From Halieaceae bacterium MED-G27 (GTDB lineage Bacteria > Pseudomonadota > Gammaproteobacteria > Pseudomonadales > Halieaceae), in the NCBI GenBank assembly GCA_002456975.1, contig NTKA01000002.1, positions 48,918 to 112,917 of the forward strand: a DNA stretch of 64,000 bases. The letters run 5' to 3'. The position numbers and the translations under genes were made by a program. This document shows positions 36,273 through 46,418 of this stretch, piece after piece; the stretch's first letter is position 1, and each line of letters opens with the position of its first letter. Below the pieces are notes generated by a model. The model was given only the letters and a program-made list of their open reading frames with translations. It searched no databases and was not told where the DNA came from.

Positions 36273-37253
36273 TCAACCATGCCATAGATCCTGAGCTTGG
36301 CCAATAATTAGCAAATAGCTTTGGTATCGATCGGCGCTGATGTGCCCGCTATCGATCGCCTCGAGGATGGCGCAATCGGTTTCATGTTGATGGCTACAGT
36401 CACGAAACCGGCAGTGACCCAGGAAAGGTCGGAATTCTTTGAACGCTGGGGCCACCGACTCGACAGCGACGTGATCCAATCCGAACTCGCGGATGCCTGG
36501 TGAGTCGATCACAAGGCCTCCATTGGACCTGCTAAACACTTCGGTTGTGGTGGTGGTATGTCGACCTTTTTGTACGCCTTCTGACAACTCACCGACACGA
36601 AGCTGTCGGTCCGGTATCAAGCGCTGAATAATCGATGATTTGCCGACGCCTGACTGACCAACGAACACGGTCGTTGTCTGACCAATAGCTTCCATTAACT
36701 CCGTGGTCGAGGTCTCGCTAGGGTCGGTTTTGAGTACTCGGTATCCGAGCGATTGGTAGCGCTTGAGCAATTCGGAGGTATCGTCATTGGTGGTAAGAAG
36801 ATCGGCCTTATTGAGCACCAGTAGCGGTTCAATACTGGCGTGATATGCCGCCACCAAATACCGATCGATTAGATTTGGAAAGGGTTCAGGAAAGGGGGCG
36901 AACACGATAGCGATCAAATCAACGTTCGCGGCGACGGGTTTTAACTGCCCTCTGGCATTGGGTCGATTCAACTCGCTGTGCCGCTCAAGCCGCGCCGTGA
37001 CTACTCTGTCACTGCCCTCAGACTGCCAACTGATCTGATCTCCAGCCACGATCATTGGAAGGTTAGGACGAAGGTGGCAGTCGACTTGTGAACCGTCGTT
37101 GAGCATTATCAGGGCAGATTTGCTGAATCGTGCGACGACAATGCCAAGTCCCGAATCGTCCGTGGCGCCGTCGTTAGTAATCGCATTGGCGCGCTGTTCT
37201 GCGCTACCCTCGATTCGTCGGCGTTGCTGTTCGGTGAGACGTCGATTAGCCAT
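36273..37253 (-). CDS. rsgA: ribosome small-subunit-dependent GTPase A
   Basis: A 30S maturation factor of about 326 residues: an N-terminal OB-fold, a circularly permuted GTPase in which LNKADLL (G4) precedes the P-loop GQSGVGKSS (G1), then G3 D-S-P-G. A C-terminal zinc-binding stretch CRFRDCSHQHETDC completes it. The ATG at 37253 was chosen because the protein then starts M-A-N-R-R-L as in relatives; the longer frame runs antisense through orn. It is divergent from orn. Confidence 0.95.
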   Translation of the reverse strand: MANRRLTEQQRRRIEGSAEQRANAITNDGATDDSGLGIVVARFSKSALIMLNDGSQVDCHLRPNLPMIVAGDQISWQSEGSDRVVTARLERHSELNRPNARGQLKPVAANVDLIAIVFAPFPEPFPNLIDRYLVAAYHASIEPLLVLNKADLLTTNDDTSELLKRYQSLGYRVLKTDPSETSTTELMEAIGQTTTVFVGQSGVGKSSIIQRLIPDRQLRVGELSEGVQKGRHTTTTTEVFSRSNGGLVIDSPGIREFGLDHVAVESVAPAFKEFRPFLGHCRFRDCSHQHETDCAILEAIDSGHISADRYQSYLLIIGQAQDLWHG

Positions 37254-37329
37254 AGCGCCAGTGTAACCCGCAAGCTCCTTGGGTGCTCGCGAATAAAAAG
37301 GCCCGTCAATGAAGGCCGAGGAGAAGACA

Positions 37330-37872
37330 ATGCAATCGCCTGACCATTTGATATGGGTTGATATGGAGATGACTGGACTGTCACCTGAGGCCGATAAGGT
37401 GATAGAAATCGCCGTAATCGTTACCGACTTTGATCTAAAGATACTTGCCGAGGGGCCCGTGGTCACCATCCATCAGCCCGACTCCGTTCTCGATGCTATG
37501 GACGAGTGGAACACCCGTCATCACACAGCGTCTGGTTTGGTCGATCGCGTCCGTGCCAGCCAGGTCAGTGAGAGCGAGGCATCGTCGATAATTCTAGAGT
37601 TTCTCGAGCAGTGGGTACCGGCTGGTAAGTCGCCGATGTGCGGCAACTCAATTTGCCAAGACCGGCGTTTTATGGCCCGACATTTGCCTGCTTTGGAAGC
37701 ATACTTTCACTACCGCAACCTCGATGTCACCACGTTAAAACTGCTCGCTGGTTACTGGCGTCCAGAGCTGCCACCTGTAAAGAAGCAAAACGCCCACACG
37801 GCACTGGCGGATATTCGTGAGTCGATCGAAGAGTTGGTTTATTACCGAGAACACCTGATCAAAACGGCCTGA
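37330..37872 (+). CDS. orn: oligoribonuclease
   Basis: DEDDh 3'-5' exonuclease that finishes degradation of 2-5-mer RNA (and pGpG). It is 180 residues. Exo motif I is WVDMEMTGL (about residues 8-16), motif II lies around N-T-R-H-H, and motif III is [11 protein letters not shown] near residue 157. The ATG at 37330 has AGGAG 7 bases upstream; an in-frame ATG at 37309 lacks one. The pairing with divergent rsgA is common in Gammaproteobacteria. Confidence 0.96.
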   Translation: MQSPDHLIWVDMEMTGLSPEADKVIEIAVIVTDFDLKILAEGPVVTIHQPDSVLDAMDEWNTRHHTASGLVDRVRASQVSESEASSIILEFLEQWVPAGKSPMCGNSICQDRRFMARHLPALEAYFHYRNLDVTTLKLLAGYWRPELPPVKKQNAHTALADIRESIEELVYYREHLIKTA

Positions 37873-37899
37873 CAGGCGAGGACTGCTAGTCGGACAGTT

Positions 37900-38961
37900 T
37901 TAGTTGTCTGTGACGTGCCGCGCCAAGGCCCATTCGATGTGTTCGCGCACCATTGAAGAGCTTGTCGTTAATTTCTCTTTTAAGGCTGCGACCACCGCTG
38001 GTGACGTCGGTGCATTCCCCAGAGCGACCGCTATATTTCTGATCCACTGCTCGTAGCCGATTCGGCGGATCGGTGAGCCTTCGAGGCGTTGCAGAAATTC
38101 TGCCTCGGACCACTGAAAAAGGTCGATTAAGTCGGGAGCATCGAGACTATCTCTCGGTTGAAAGTCCTCTTGTCGGGTGGTCTGAGCAAACTTGTTCCAG
38201 GGGCAGACGAGTTGGCAGTCGTCGCAGCCATAGATTCGGTTGCCCATTAGGGGACGCAGTTCTGTGTCGATAGCACCGTCATGCTCAATTGTTAGGTATG
38301 AGATACAGCGGCGCGCATCGAGCACAAAGGGTTCGACAAAGGCTTGTGTCGGACAGACTGTCATGCAACTGGTGCATGAGCCGCAGTGCTTGGTTTCTTG
38401 TGGCGGGCTGGAAGGCAGCGGGATGTCGGTGTAGATCTCGCCGAGAAAAAACCAGGACCCTGCCGATTCGTTAATGAGCATGGTGTTTTTAGCTATCCAC
38501 CCAAGGCCTGCCTGTTCTGCGATAGCCCGCTCGAGCACCGGTGCGCTATCGACGAACGCTCGATAATTTCCGCCACCCAGTTCATCGCTGATCTTCTTTG
38601 CCAGCAATGCGAGCTTGGAGCGAATCACCTTATGGTAATCTCGGCCCAGCGCGTAGCGTGAGACATACCCTAAATCGCTGCGGGCCAAGACTTGCTCGGG
38701 CGGCATCCCTTCAGGCAAGTAATCCATCCGCAGCGACAAAACGGTGCACGTACCCGGGACTAGCTCGTCGGGCCGACTCCGTTTAGTGCCGTGCCGCGAC
38801 ATCCAGTCCATGGTGCCCTGATAGCCGGCATCGAGCCATTTTTGAAGATAGCTCTCATGCTCCCCTAGGTCGATACCGGTGAAACCGACCTCATCGAATC
38901 CGAGCTCACGAGCCCAAATGCGAACGGTGTCGATAAGATCTGTAGAAGATTTGTTTTTCAC
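37900..38961 (-). CDS. queG: epoxyqueuosine reductase
   Basis: Cobalamin- and Fe-S-dependent enzyme of the last step of tRNA queuosine synthesis. It is 353 residues. The two [4Fe-4S] motifs are CGSCTSCMTVCPTQAF (about 186-201) and YGCDDCQLVCPWNKF (about 240-254), with a C-terminal HEAT-like region (about 290-350). The gene is divergent from tsaE, a standard gammaproteobacterial pairing. Confidence 0.96.
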   Translation of the reverse strand: MKNKSSTDLIDTVRIWARELGFDEVGFTGIDLGEHESYLQKWLDAGYQGTMDWMSRHGTKRSRPDELVPGTCTVLSLRMDYLPEGMPPEQVLARSDLGYVSRYALGRDYHKVIRSKLALLAKKISDELGGGNYRAFVDSAPVLERAIAEQAGLGWIAKNTMLINESAGSWFFLGEIYTDIPLPSSPPQETKHCGSCTSCMTVCPTQAFVEPFVLDARRCISYLTIEHDGAIDTELRPLMGNRIYGCDDCQLVCPWNKFAQTTRQEDFQPRDSLDAPDLIDLFQWSEAEFLQRLEGSPIRRIGYEQWIRNIAVALGNAPTSPAVVAALKEKLTTSSSMVREHIEWALARHVTDN

Positions 38962-39007
38962 ACCCGGATTGTGACAGATCGAGGGTCACCCGCGGTACAC
39001 TCGCACC

Positions 39008-39481
39008 ATGGAAAAGCCATCTGAACTCTCGATTGATTTGCCCGACGAGACGAGTACTGTTGACCTTGGTCGACGGTTGGGTGGCGTGCTTCCTCGCTCA
39101 GGAATTGTGTTTTTATCAGGTGAACTGGGTGCTGGAAAAACGACCCTAGTTCGTGGTGTATTGCGTTCGTTGGGTCATGTTGGTGCGGTCAAAAGTCCAA
39201 CCTACACGCTCTGCGAGCCCTACAGTATCGGCGACGACGCCTCGATTTGTCATTTTGACCTGTATCGATTGGGCCAAGCTGAGGAGCTTGAATTTCTGGG
39301 GTTTCGTGATTACCTATCGAGCGGCTCGCTGTTGCTGATCGAATGGCCCGAGCGCGCAGCAGGGTGGCTGCCGGCACCCGATATCGAGATTCGCTTGAAT
39401 CATTGCGATAGCGGCCGAATCTGCGACCTGCTTGGGTATGGTGACCGGGGACAGACCTGCTTAGTGGAGCTGGCCGCTTGA
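39008..39481 (+). CDS. tsaE: tRNA threonylcarbamoyladenosine biosynthesis ATPase TsaE
   Basis: A 157-residue P-loop protein needed for t6A37 tRNA modification. It has Walker A GELGAGKTT (about 38-46), SPTYTL, and the motif HFDLYRL (about 80-86), followed by LIEWPER. Its TGA overlaps the amidase ATG (ATGA at 39478-39481), so the two are translationally coupled. Confidence 0.96.
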   Translation: MEKPSELSIDLPDETSTVDLGRRLGGVLPRSGIVFLSGELGAGKTTLVRGVLRSLGHVGAVKSPTYTLCEPYSIGDDASICHFDLYRLGQAEELEFLGFRDYLSSGSLLLIEWPERAAGWLPAPDIEIRLNHCDSGRICDLLGYGDRGQTCLVELAA

Positions 39482-40827
39482 TGACACTATACCGACAGCT
39501 TTGCCGCCATCACTTATCTACCGGACTCATCCTTGTGGGTTGCTTGGCGCCCCAAGCGTTTGCCGCCACCATCAATGATGTTCGCCTGTGGCGCGCTCCT
39601 GACCACACCCGAATCGTTCTGGATCTTACGGGCCCCGTTGAGCATAAGGTGTTGGAGTTAAGTAATCCCTCGCGGGTCGTTGTCGATATTGTCGACGCTT
39701 CGCTGGACGATCCACTGACTGACTTGCCCCTTGAGAACACGCCGATCGAGCGAGTGAGATCGGGTGTTCGGTCGGGCTCGGATCTGAGACTCGTATTTGA
39801 CCTAGCGGCGGATATCGACCCTAAGAGCTTTGTACTCGCCCCCAATGAGCGCACAGGCCATCGTTTGGTCATCGATCTTTTCGATCAGAAGTCGGACGAG
39901 GCTTCAGTGACTGAAGCACCGGTTAAGTCAGTGCAGCAACTAGATACTCGTCGGAAGGTAATGGTAGCGATCGATGCTGGCCATGGTGGTGAAGATCCAG
40001 GAGCCTCAGGCCCTAATAAGCTGAGAGAGAAGACGGTAGTGCTTCAAATTGCGAAGCGGCTGCACGCGAAGCTCAGCGCCGCGAAGGCGTTTGATGCGGT
40101 ATTAATTAGAACCGGGGATTACTACATTACCCATAAGGGTCGTCGGGATCTGGCCCGTGAAAATCAGGCCGACTTATTCGTATCGATCCACGCCGATGCT
40201 TTCACGCATCCGTCCGCCAACGGCGCGTCGGTTTACGCGCTATCAACCAGAGGTGCTTCATCGACCGCAGCGCAATTTCTCGCCGATAAAGAAAATGCGG
40301 CGGATTTGGTGGGGGGCGTCGCTGTTGCTGAGATGGACGACATGCTCGCAGGTGTGCTGACAGATCTGTCGATGACAGCAACACTCGATTCGAGTTTGAG
40401 CGTCGGTGCCGAGGTCCTCGAAGAGATGGGCGCGGTGGCGCCGCGCCTGCATAAAAAGCAGGTGGAACAGGCGGCATTTCTGGTGTTGAAGTCGCCCGAT
40501 ATCCCATCGATTTTGGTCGAGACGGGTTTTATTTCTAATCCTAAAGAAGCGGGATTGCTGTCGACTGCCGGCTATCAGGAGAAAATGGCTTCCGCTATTT
40601 TTAAAGGCATAGAGCGCTGGTTCACTGATCATCCTCCTCCGGGGACACTGCTCGCACGGCGCGATCAAACTGCGCCCGAGATGACCATTGAGGTGCGACG
40701 GGGCGACACGCTGTCCGAGCTTGCTCGGCGATACTCGGTCTCGGTTCGTGCCCTGAAAGAGCGCAACCGCCTGTCAGGTAATGCCATCCAAGTGGGGCAG
40801 GTATTGATTATTCCGGAGAGTGGCTAG
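39478..40827 (+). CDS. N-acetylmuramoyl-L-alanine amidase with AMIN and LysM domains
   Basis: Periplasmic zinc amidase that splits septal peptidoglycan, AmiB/AmiC-like. A signal peptide (about 30 residues, ending AFAA) precedes an AMIN localisation domain (about 33-135). The Amidase_3 domain follows, with zinc motifs AIDAGHGGEDPG (about 163-174), SIHADAF and VETGFISNP. A C-terminal LysM (RRGDTLSELARRYSVS, about 404-419) ends the 449-residue protein. E. coli AmiB lacks the LysM, so this layout is closer to the Pseudomonas type. Its TAG overlaps the mutL GTG. Confidence 0.94.
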   Translation: MMTLYRQLCRHHLSTGLILVGCLAPQAFAATINDVRLWRAPDHTRIVLDLTGPVEHKVLELSNPSRVVVDIVDASLDDPLTDLPLENTPIERVRSGVRSGSDLRLVFDLAADIDPKSFVLAPNERTGHRLVIDLFDQKSDEASVTEAPVKSVQQLDTRRKVMVAIDAGHGGEDPGASGPNKLREKTVVLQIAKRLHAKLSAAKAFDAVLIRTGDYYITHKGRRDLARENQADLFVSIHADAFTHPSANGASVYALSTRGASSTAAQFLADKENAADLVGGVAVAEMDDMLAGVLTDLSMTATLDSSLSVGAEVLEEMGAVAPRLHKKQVEQAAFLVLKSPDIPSILVETGFISNPKEAGLLSTAGYQEKMASAIFKGIERWFTDHPPPGTLLARRDQTAPEMTIEVRRGDTLSELARRYSVSVRALKERNRLSGNAIQVGQVLIIPESG

Positions 40828-42632
40828 TGCCCGTCATCAAACAGCTTGATACACGACTAGCGAATCAGATTGCCGCGGGTGAAGTCGTGGAACGACCGGC
40901 ATCTGCAGTAAAGGAGTTGTTAGAGAACTCGCTCGATGCTGGAGCCACTGAGATTACCGTTGATCTCGAGGAGGGCGGCGTTAAGCGGATTACTCTGAGC
41001 GACAACGGCTGTGGGATTTCAGAGGGCGAGTTGTCACTCGCGCTCGCCCGTCACGCGACCAGCAAGATAGCTTCTATCGATGATCTTGAAGCAGTAGCGA
41101 CGCTCGGGTTTCGAGGTGAGGCCTTGGCGTCGATAGCCTCGGTCTCGCGCCTAGAGCTGACATCAAATGCGACTGATAACCCGAGCAACGGCATGGTGGC
41201 CATGTGCGAGGGCAGAGACATGACGATCGATGTCAGACCGCGCGCACACCCGAGAGGGACAACCATCGAGGTACAGGATCTTTTTTACAATACGCCGGCG
41301 CGCCGTAAGTTTCTTCGCACAGAGCGCACCGAATTCTCAAAAATCGAGGAAGTCGTGAAGCGCACTGCTCTCGCCCGACCCGATGTGAGTTTCTCGCTGT
41401 CACACAACGGCAAGCTTATTCATCAGTTGCGGGCTGTGAGTGATTCGGACGAAGTAGAGCGACGCGTGGTTGGTATCTGCGGACCCGACTTTGCGCGTCA
41501 AAGCGTCGTCGTTGACCGGGTGGCCTATAACCTGACTCTGCGGGGTTGGGTTGGCTTACCCACTTTTTCACGCTCGCAAGCTGATTTGCAGTTTTTCTTT
41601 GTGAACGGGCGTGTAGTAAAAGACAAGGTCATCACTCACGCTGTGAAGCAAGCCTATCGCGACGTGATGTATGGCTCGCGTCATCCAGCCTATGTATTGT
41701 TCCTTGAACTCGATCCTCAGGGCGTTGATGTTAATGTCCATCCGACGAAGCACGAGGTTCGTTTTCGAGACAGCCGAGCCGTCCACGGATTTATCTTCAG
41801 CACGCTTGGTCGGGTTCTCGCCGATGTGCGGCCTAGCGATGCGCCAGCAATTGCACAAACTGGCACAGGCTTGGAATCAGACATCGAACAGCGGTCCATT
41901 GCACTCGATGTCCCAAATAATCCTGTGCCGCTGGCTGACATCGGCATTGAACCGGTGCCTTATCCATCAGGGGCATCAAGACCCGCGGCAAGCGTCCAAG
42001 ATCATGGTGACTGGCAGCAAGCGCCTCAGCCCGCGCCACATGCTGATGTACCGCCCCTCGGCTTCGCCTTAGCGCAAGTTCATGGCATCTACATTCTGGC
42101 GCAAAATGCTGATGGGTTAATTCTGGTCGATGCCCACGCCGCTCACGAGCGGATTACCTATGAGCGTTTGAAACTAGCTGCAGCTAATCAGCGAATAGCA
42201 TCACAGCCGTTGCTGGTGCCCGAGGTGATGACCCTGACCAGTACGGAGCGGGCAACGCTGGAAGAGTTCCAGAGCGAGATCAACCAGTTTGGCTTATTGG
42301 TCGATATGTTGGGTGAAGATGATGCAGTGATTCGAGAGATACCTGTGCTCTTGTCCCGCGATAGTGCCGCCAACCTGCTACGTGATGTCCTCGCTGACTT
42401 CTCCGAGGTCGGTCATTCTGACCGTATCAAAGCCAGGGCTGACGAAATACTGGCCACCATGGCCTGCCACGGATCGGTCAGAGCGAACAGAGTGCTCTCG
42501 ATTGCAGAAATGAATGCGCTCTTGCGCGACATGGAAATCACCGAAAATTCGGGTCAATGCAACCACGGCCGACCGACCTGGGTGCAACTGTCGCATGAGG
42601 AGTTGGACAAGCTCTTTCTCAGAGGGCGCTAG
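40827..42632 (+). CDS. mutL: DNA mismatch repair protein MutL
   Basis: A 601-residue GHKL ATPase linking MutS recognition to strand nicking. It has N-terminal motifs ENSLDAGA (about 31-38), DNGCGI and GFRGEAL (about 93-99). The C-terminal dimerisation domain includes VDAHAAHER and ends with MACHGSVRAN and NHGRPTW. I see no DQHAxxExxxE endonuclease motif, consistent with a MutL of the E. coli (MutH-type) lineage. It starts with GTG sharing a base with the amidase stop. Confidence 0.96.
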   Translation: MPVIKQLDTRLANQIAAGEVVERPASAVKELLENSLDAGATEITVDLEEGGVKRITLSDNGCGISEGELSLALARHATSKIASIDDLEAVATLGFRGEALASIASVSRLELTSNATDNPSNGMVAMCEGRDMTIDVRPRAHPRGTTIEVQDLFYNTPARRKFLRTERTEFSKIEEVVKRTALARPDVSFSLSHNGKLIHQLRAVSDSDEVERRVVGICGPDFARQSVVVDRVAYNLTLRGWVGLPTFSRSQADLQFFFVNGRVVKDKVITHAVKQAYRDVMYGSRHPAYVLFLELDPQGVDVNVHPTKHEVRFRDSRAVHGFIFSTLGRVLADVRPSDAPAIAQTGTGLESDIEQRSIALDVPNNPVPLADIGIEPVPYPSGASRPAASVQDHGDWQQAPQPAPHADVPPLGFALAQVHGIYILAQNADGLILVDAHAAHERITYERLKLAAANQRIASQPLLVPEVMTLTSTERATLEEFQSEINQFGLLVDMLGEDDAVIREIPVLLSRDSAANLLRDVLADFSEVGHSDRIKARADEILATMACHGSVRANRVLSIAEMNALLRDMEITENSGQCNHGRPTWVQLSHEELDKLFLRGR

Positions 42633-42635
42633 TGA

Positions 42636-43553
42636 GTGGATACGTCACTGATTTGCATCATGGGACCAACCGCGGCGGGCAAGACCGATGCCGCGATCGC
42701 TCTTGCGGAAGCCCTCGGTGGCGAGTTGATCAGTGTTGATTCCGCACTGGTTTATCGGGGACTAACGATTGGTGCTGCGCAGTCTAGCTATCCACACCAT
42801 CTGGTTGATATTCGTGAGCCCTGCGATATCTACAACGCCGCTGATTTTGTAGCCGACGCGAGTCAGGTTATCGACGGTGTGAGGAGTCGAGGCCGTCGAC
42901 CCATATTGGTGGGCGGCACGATGTTGTACTTCAAAGCGTTGCTCGAAGGCCTCGATGATATGCCGGGAACTGATTTAGCGGTCCGGGGCGAGATAGAAGC
43001 GGAGGCTGGAGAAAAAGGCTGGCCCGCGCTTCATGCAGAACTTGAGAGAATTGATCCCGAGACCGCTGCCCAGTTGCATCCCAATCACAGTCAGCGGATA
43101 TCTCGCGCACTCGAGGTCTATCGTCAGAGTGGCGTGCCAATGAGTGAGTGGCGGCAGGGATCCAAAGCAGCTGGCTACGATGCTCTGTGCTTGGCTCTTG
43201 CGCCAGCGGATCGGGCGGTACTTCATGCTCGTATTGCCGCAAGGCTAGAGGTGATGATGAGCGAGGGTTTCCTTAACGAGGTGGCCGCGCTTCGAGAGCG
43301 AGGCGACCTCCACACGGATCTTCCGTCGATCCGAGCAGTGGGTTATCGACAACTCTGGTCGCATCTGGAGGGAGAGGTCAGCTTAGACGAGGCTCTCGAT
43401 CGTGTATTGGCCGCGACCCGTCAGTTAGCAAAACGACAACTAAACTGGCTTCGTGGCTGGACTGATCTACACTGGATAGATAGTTCGCAAAAAAATGCGA
43501 ACCAGACACTGTATGACTCGATCCAGAACTATCTTGGTAATCGTATGTCATAG
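42636..43553 (+). CDS. miaA: tRNA dimethylallyltransferase
   Basis: Transfers a dimethylallyl group to A37 of tRNAs reading UNN codons. It is 305 residues with P-loop GPTAAGKT (about 9-16), DSALVYRG and [10 protein letters not shown]. It starts with GTG three bases after mutL. The [13 protein letters not shown] segment departs slightly from the common VYRGMDIGTAKP, but the core residues are kept. Confidence 0.95.
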   Translation: MDTSLICIMGPTAAGKTDAAIALAEALGGELISVDSALVYRGLTIGAAQSSYPHHLVDIREPCDIYNAADFVADASQVIDGVRSRGRRPILVGGTMLYFKALLEGLDDMPGTDLAVRGEIEAEAGEKGWPALHAELERIDPETAAQLHPNHSQRISRALEVYRQSGVPMSEWRQGSKAAGYDALCLALAPADRAVLHARIAARLEVMMSEGFLNEVAALRERGDLHTDLPSIRAVGYRQLWSHLEGEVSLDEALDRVLAATRQLAKRQLNWLRGWTDLHWIDSSQKNANQTLYDSIQNYLGNRMS

Positions 43554-43632
43554 TAGAATACGTGCCCCCGTTAAGGGGCCATATTTGGCTGCCTCGTTTT
43601 TTGCGGCCGTGAAAATGACTAAGGAGTTCCCC

Positions 43633-43878
43633 ATGTCAAAAGGGCAAACGCTACAAGACCCTTACTTGAACGCTTTGCGAAAAGAGCGGGTCCAAGTTTC
43701 TATCTATCTAGTAAACGGTATCAAGTTGCAAGGCCAGATCGAGTCCTTTGATCAATTTGTGGTTCTGCTAAAGAACACCGTGTCACAAATGGTTTATAAG
43801 CACGCTATTTCAACCGTGGTTCCAGCGCGTAACGTTCGTATTCCGATCGCGCAGAACGACGAGGAAGTCGCTGCCTAG
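43633..43878 (+). CDS. hfq: RNA chaperone Hfq
   Basis: An 81-residue Sm-like hexameric RNA chaperone. It shows Sm1 ([19 protein letters not shown]) and Sm2 with VYKHAIST, the uridine-binding motif. The C-terminal tail is short. The start at 43633 has AAGGAG 7 bases upstream. Synteny miaA-hfq-hflX is classic. Confidence 0.97.
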   Translation: MSKGQTLQDPYLNALRKERVQVSIYLVNGIKLQGQIESFDQFVVLLKNTVSQMVYKHAISTVVPARNVRIPIAQNDEEVAA

Positions 43879-43888
43879 TGCCATTCAG

Positions 43889-43911
43889 TCGAGCGCATCG
43901 ATAGCGCTCGA
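43889..43911. promoter_or_regulatory. hairpin between hfq and hflX
   Basis: TCGAGCGC and GCGCTCGA form a perfect 8-bp stem with a 7-base loop (ATCGATA), ending 8 bases before the hflX ATG. There is no T tract, so it is not a standard terminator. It could limit hflX translation or mark processing of the mRNA. Confidence 0.4.
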
Positions 43912-43919
43912 GGGCTGTC

Positions 43920-45200
43920 ATGTTTTTTGAGCTCCACAGTGGTGGCGAGCGCACTGTACTCGTTCAAATCAGCCTCGACGGTGGCATGGGTGATCCCGAT
44001 CTCGGTGAATTTATTGAGTTGGTGCGATCGGCGGGTGGCGATCCCGTAACGATCATCCGCGGCTCGAGAAAAATGCCGCAGGCGAAATACTTCATCGGTA
44101 AAGGCAAACTGGACGAGGTTAAGGCTGCGGTAGAGCAGGAACAGGCCGAGTTGGTGGTGTTCAATCACGCGTTGTCGCCAAGCCAGGAACGAAACCTCGA
44201 AGCATTCCTCAAATGCCGGGTTATTGCGCGCACTGGATTGATACTTGATATCTTTGCTCAGCGTGCGCGAACCCACGAGGGCAAACTGCAGGTCGAGCTA
44301 GCGCAACTCAAGCACATTAGCACCCGGCTGATTCGCGGTTGGACGCACCTAGAGCGGCAAAAAGGTGGTATCGGTTTGCGAGGCCCTGGGGAAACTCAGC
44401 TCGAAACCGATCGACGGCTATTGCGCCACCGCATGAGTGCCATCGAGGCGAGACTGGATAAGGTGCGTCAGCAACGCGCGCAAAATCGTCGTGCGCGCCA
44501 GCGTGCCGAGGTGCCTCTGGTGTCTCTTGTTGGGTATACGAATGCAGGCAAATCGACCTTGTTTAACCGCCTGTCGGAATCCGAGGTCTATGCAGCCGAT
44601 CAATTATTCGCAACCCTCGATCCAACACTGGCACGTATCGATGTCGACGGGCTAGGTGGGCTTATCATTGCCGACACCGTGGGCTTTATCGCCGACTTGC
44701 CCCACACATTGGTCGAAGCCTTTCGCGCCACATTAGAAGAGACACTCAGTGCCTCACTGCTCTTGCATGTTATTGATGTGGTGGCTGATGACCGTGACAT
44801 GATCAAGAGCGAGGTGGAATCAGTCTTATCGGAGATCGGAGCGGGCGACATTCCGCAACTCATCGTCTTCAATAAGATCGACCTGTTGGAGCGCGAGCCC
44901 AAAACAATCCGCAACGCCGCTGGCGAGATCGAGGCGGTATCGGTGTCGGCTGTGCAAGGCCTTGGTTTTGATCACCTACGAGAGGCTATCCGCGAAAGAT
45001 TAGCAGGGAGTCTCTTCAGAGGTGTCATTGTCCTAGGTGCTGAGCATGGGAAGCTGCGCTCCGAGCTCTACGCGATGGGAGCAATCGAAACCGAGTGCTG
45101 GAATGGCGATGGCGCTAACGAATTAACAATAAGCTTGCCCGATTCGGACTGGCAGCGGTTGAAAAATCAATTCATGCCCACAAATCACAGGGGTCGATAG
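43920..45200 (+). CDS. hflX: ribosome-associated GTPase HflX
   Basis: A 426-residue GTPase that splits stalled or heat-damaged ribosomes. It has an N-terminal HflX domain, a Gly-rich GGIGLRGPGETQLE linker (about 144-157), P-loop GYTNAGKST (about 203-211), G3 D-T-V-G, and G4 FNKIDLL. The start has only a weak ribosome site next to a hairpin. Confidence 0.95.
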   Translation: MFFELHSGGERTVLVQISLDGGMGDPDLGEFIELVRSAGGDPVTIIRGSRKMPQAKYFIGKGKLDEVKAAVEQEQAELVVFNHALSPSQERNLEAFLKCRVIARTGLILDIFAQRARTHEGKLQVELAQLKHISTRLIRGWTHLERQKGGIGLRGPGETQLETDRRLLRHRMSAIEARLDKVRQQRAQNRRARQRAEVPLVSLVGYTNAGKSTLFNRLSESEVYAADQLFATLDPTLARIDVDGLGGLIIADTVGFIADLPHTLVEAFRATLEETLSASLLLHVIDVVADDRDMIKSEVESVLSEIGAGDIPQLIVFNKIDLLEREPKTIRNAAGEIEAVSVSAVQGLGFDHLREAIRERLAGSLFRGVIVLGAEHGKLRSELYAMGAIETECWNGDGANELTISLPDSDWQRLKNQFMPTNHRGR

Positions 45201-45267
45201 CGGATTATCTGCCGAAGTGTCGCTATGCTTTGCTAGACTATCAACTGGGATAAATGAGGATGTAACT

Positions 45268-46416
45268 ATGTCATGGAATGAGCCAGGAGGCGGCAACCGC
45301 GGGCGCGATCCCTGGGGTGGAAAGGATCAGGGTCCACCCGATCTAGATGAGGCACTGAAAAAGCTGCAGGGTCAGCTCAATGGGCTGTTCGGTGGTGGCA
45401 AAGGCGGCTCTGGAGGTGGCGGTTTTTCGGGCGCCATGCTGGGGTCTGCTCTGGTTGTCATCGCTGCGATTTGGGGGCTGTACGGCTTCTCTCAGATCGA
45501 CGAGCAGGAGCGAGCCGTTGTGTTGCGCTTGGGCGTGTACCACGACATCGCACAACCCGGCCTTGTTTGGTATCCACCGCTAATCGATCAACTGACCAAG
45601 GTAAATATTTCCCGGGTCAGATCAGAGAGTTTCAGGGAAACCATGCTGACGCAGGATGAAAATATCGTCGATGTCAGTATGTCGGTGCAATACATCATCG
45701 ACGATCCGAAAAGTTTCGTACTCGAGGTTCGCGATCCAGAGCGGTCACTGCAGCACGCTGCACAGAGCGCTCTTCGTCACGTCGTGGGAGAGAGCACCAT
45801 GGACTTGGTGTTGACCGAGGGCCGAGCAGAGATTGCGCTTAACGTTCGCGACAGGTTGCAGCAGTACCTGTTGTCATATACCACTGGCATCAGCGTACAG
45901 AAGGTGAACATTGATGATGCCAAGCCACCCTCCCAAGTGCAGGAAGCCTTCGATGACGTTATCAAGGCGCGTGAGGACGAAGAGCGAGTAAAGAACGAAG
46001 CTGAGTCCTACGCCAACGGGATCGTCCCTGAGGCGCGAGGTCGAGCGCAGCGTATCAAAGAAGAAGCAGAAGCTTATCGGCAGCAGGTGATTGCTAAAGC
46101 CACGGGTGAGGCGCAGCGATTCGATCAGCTATTGACCGAATACGCGAAAGCACCTGAAGTGACCCGAGAGCGTTTGTACATCGATGCTCTGCAGTCGGTT
46201 TTGGCTAACACCAATAAAGTCATGGTGGATGTCGAGGGGGGTAACAATGTTATGTACCTACCCCTAGATAAGCTGGCCCCGCGGGGTGGCATGACTAACC
46301 AGGGGTCGGCGGCGATTCGCGGCTTATCGCCGCAGCAACTTCGAGAGGTGACCGATGCGGTGACCGATCAGTTGCGACGTGATCTAAGCACCACTAACCG
46401 AAGGGGAGGACGTTAA
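45268..46416 (+). CDS. hflK: FtsH protease regulator HflK
   Basis: Inner-membrane SPFH/prohibitin protein that, with HflC, surrounds FtsH. It is 382 residues from the ATG at 45268 (TGAGGA about 7 bases upstream), giving the typical MSWNEPGGG-x-R-x-x-D-P-W-G start. A Gly-rich segment (about 40-56), a membrane segment (about 58-76), an SPFH domain (about 80-260) and a coiled-coil helix follow. Confidence 0.95.
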   Translation: MSWNEPGGGNRGRDPWGGKDQGPPDLDEALKKLQGQLNGLFGGGKGGSGGGGFSGAMLGSALVVIAAIWGLYGFSQIDEQERAVVLRLGVYHDIAQPGLVWYPPLIDQLTKVNISRVRSESFRETMLTQDENIVDVSMSVQYIIDDPKSFVLEVRDPERSLQHAAQSALRHVVGESTMDLVLTEGRAEIALNVRDRLQQYLLSYTTGISVQKVNIDDAKPPSQVQEAFDDVIKAREDEERVKNEAESYANGIVPEARGRAQRIKEEAEAYRQQVIAKATGEAQRFDQLLTEYAKAPEVTRERLYIDALQSVLANTNKVMVDVEGGNNVMYLPLDKLAPRGGMTNQGSAAIRGLSPQQLREVTDAVTDQLRRDLSTTNRRGGR

Positions 46417-46418
46417 TC

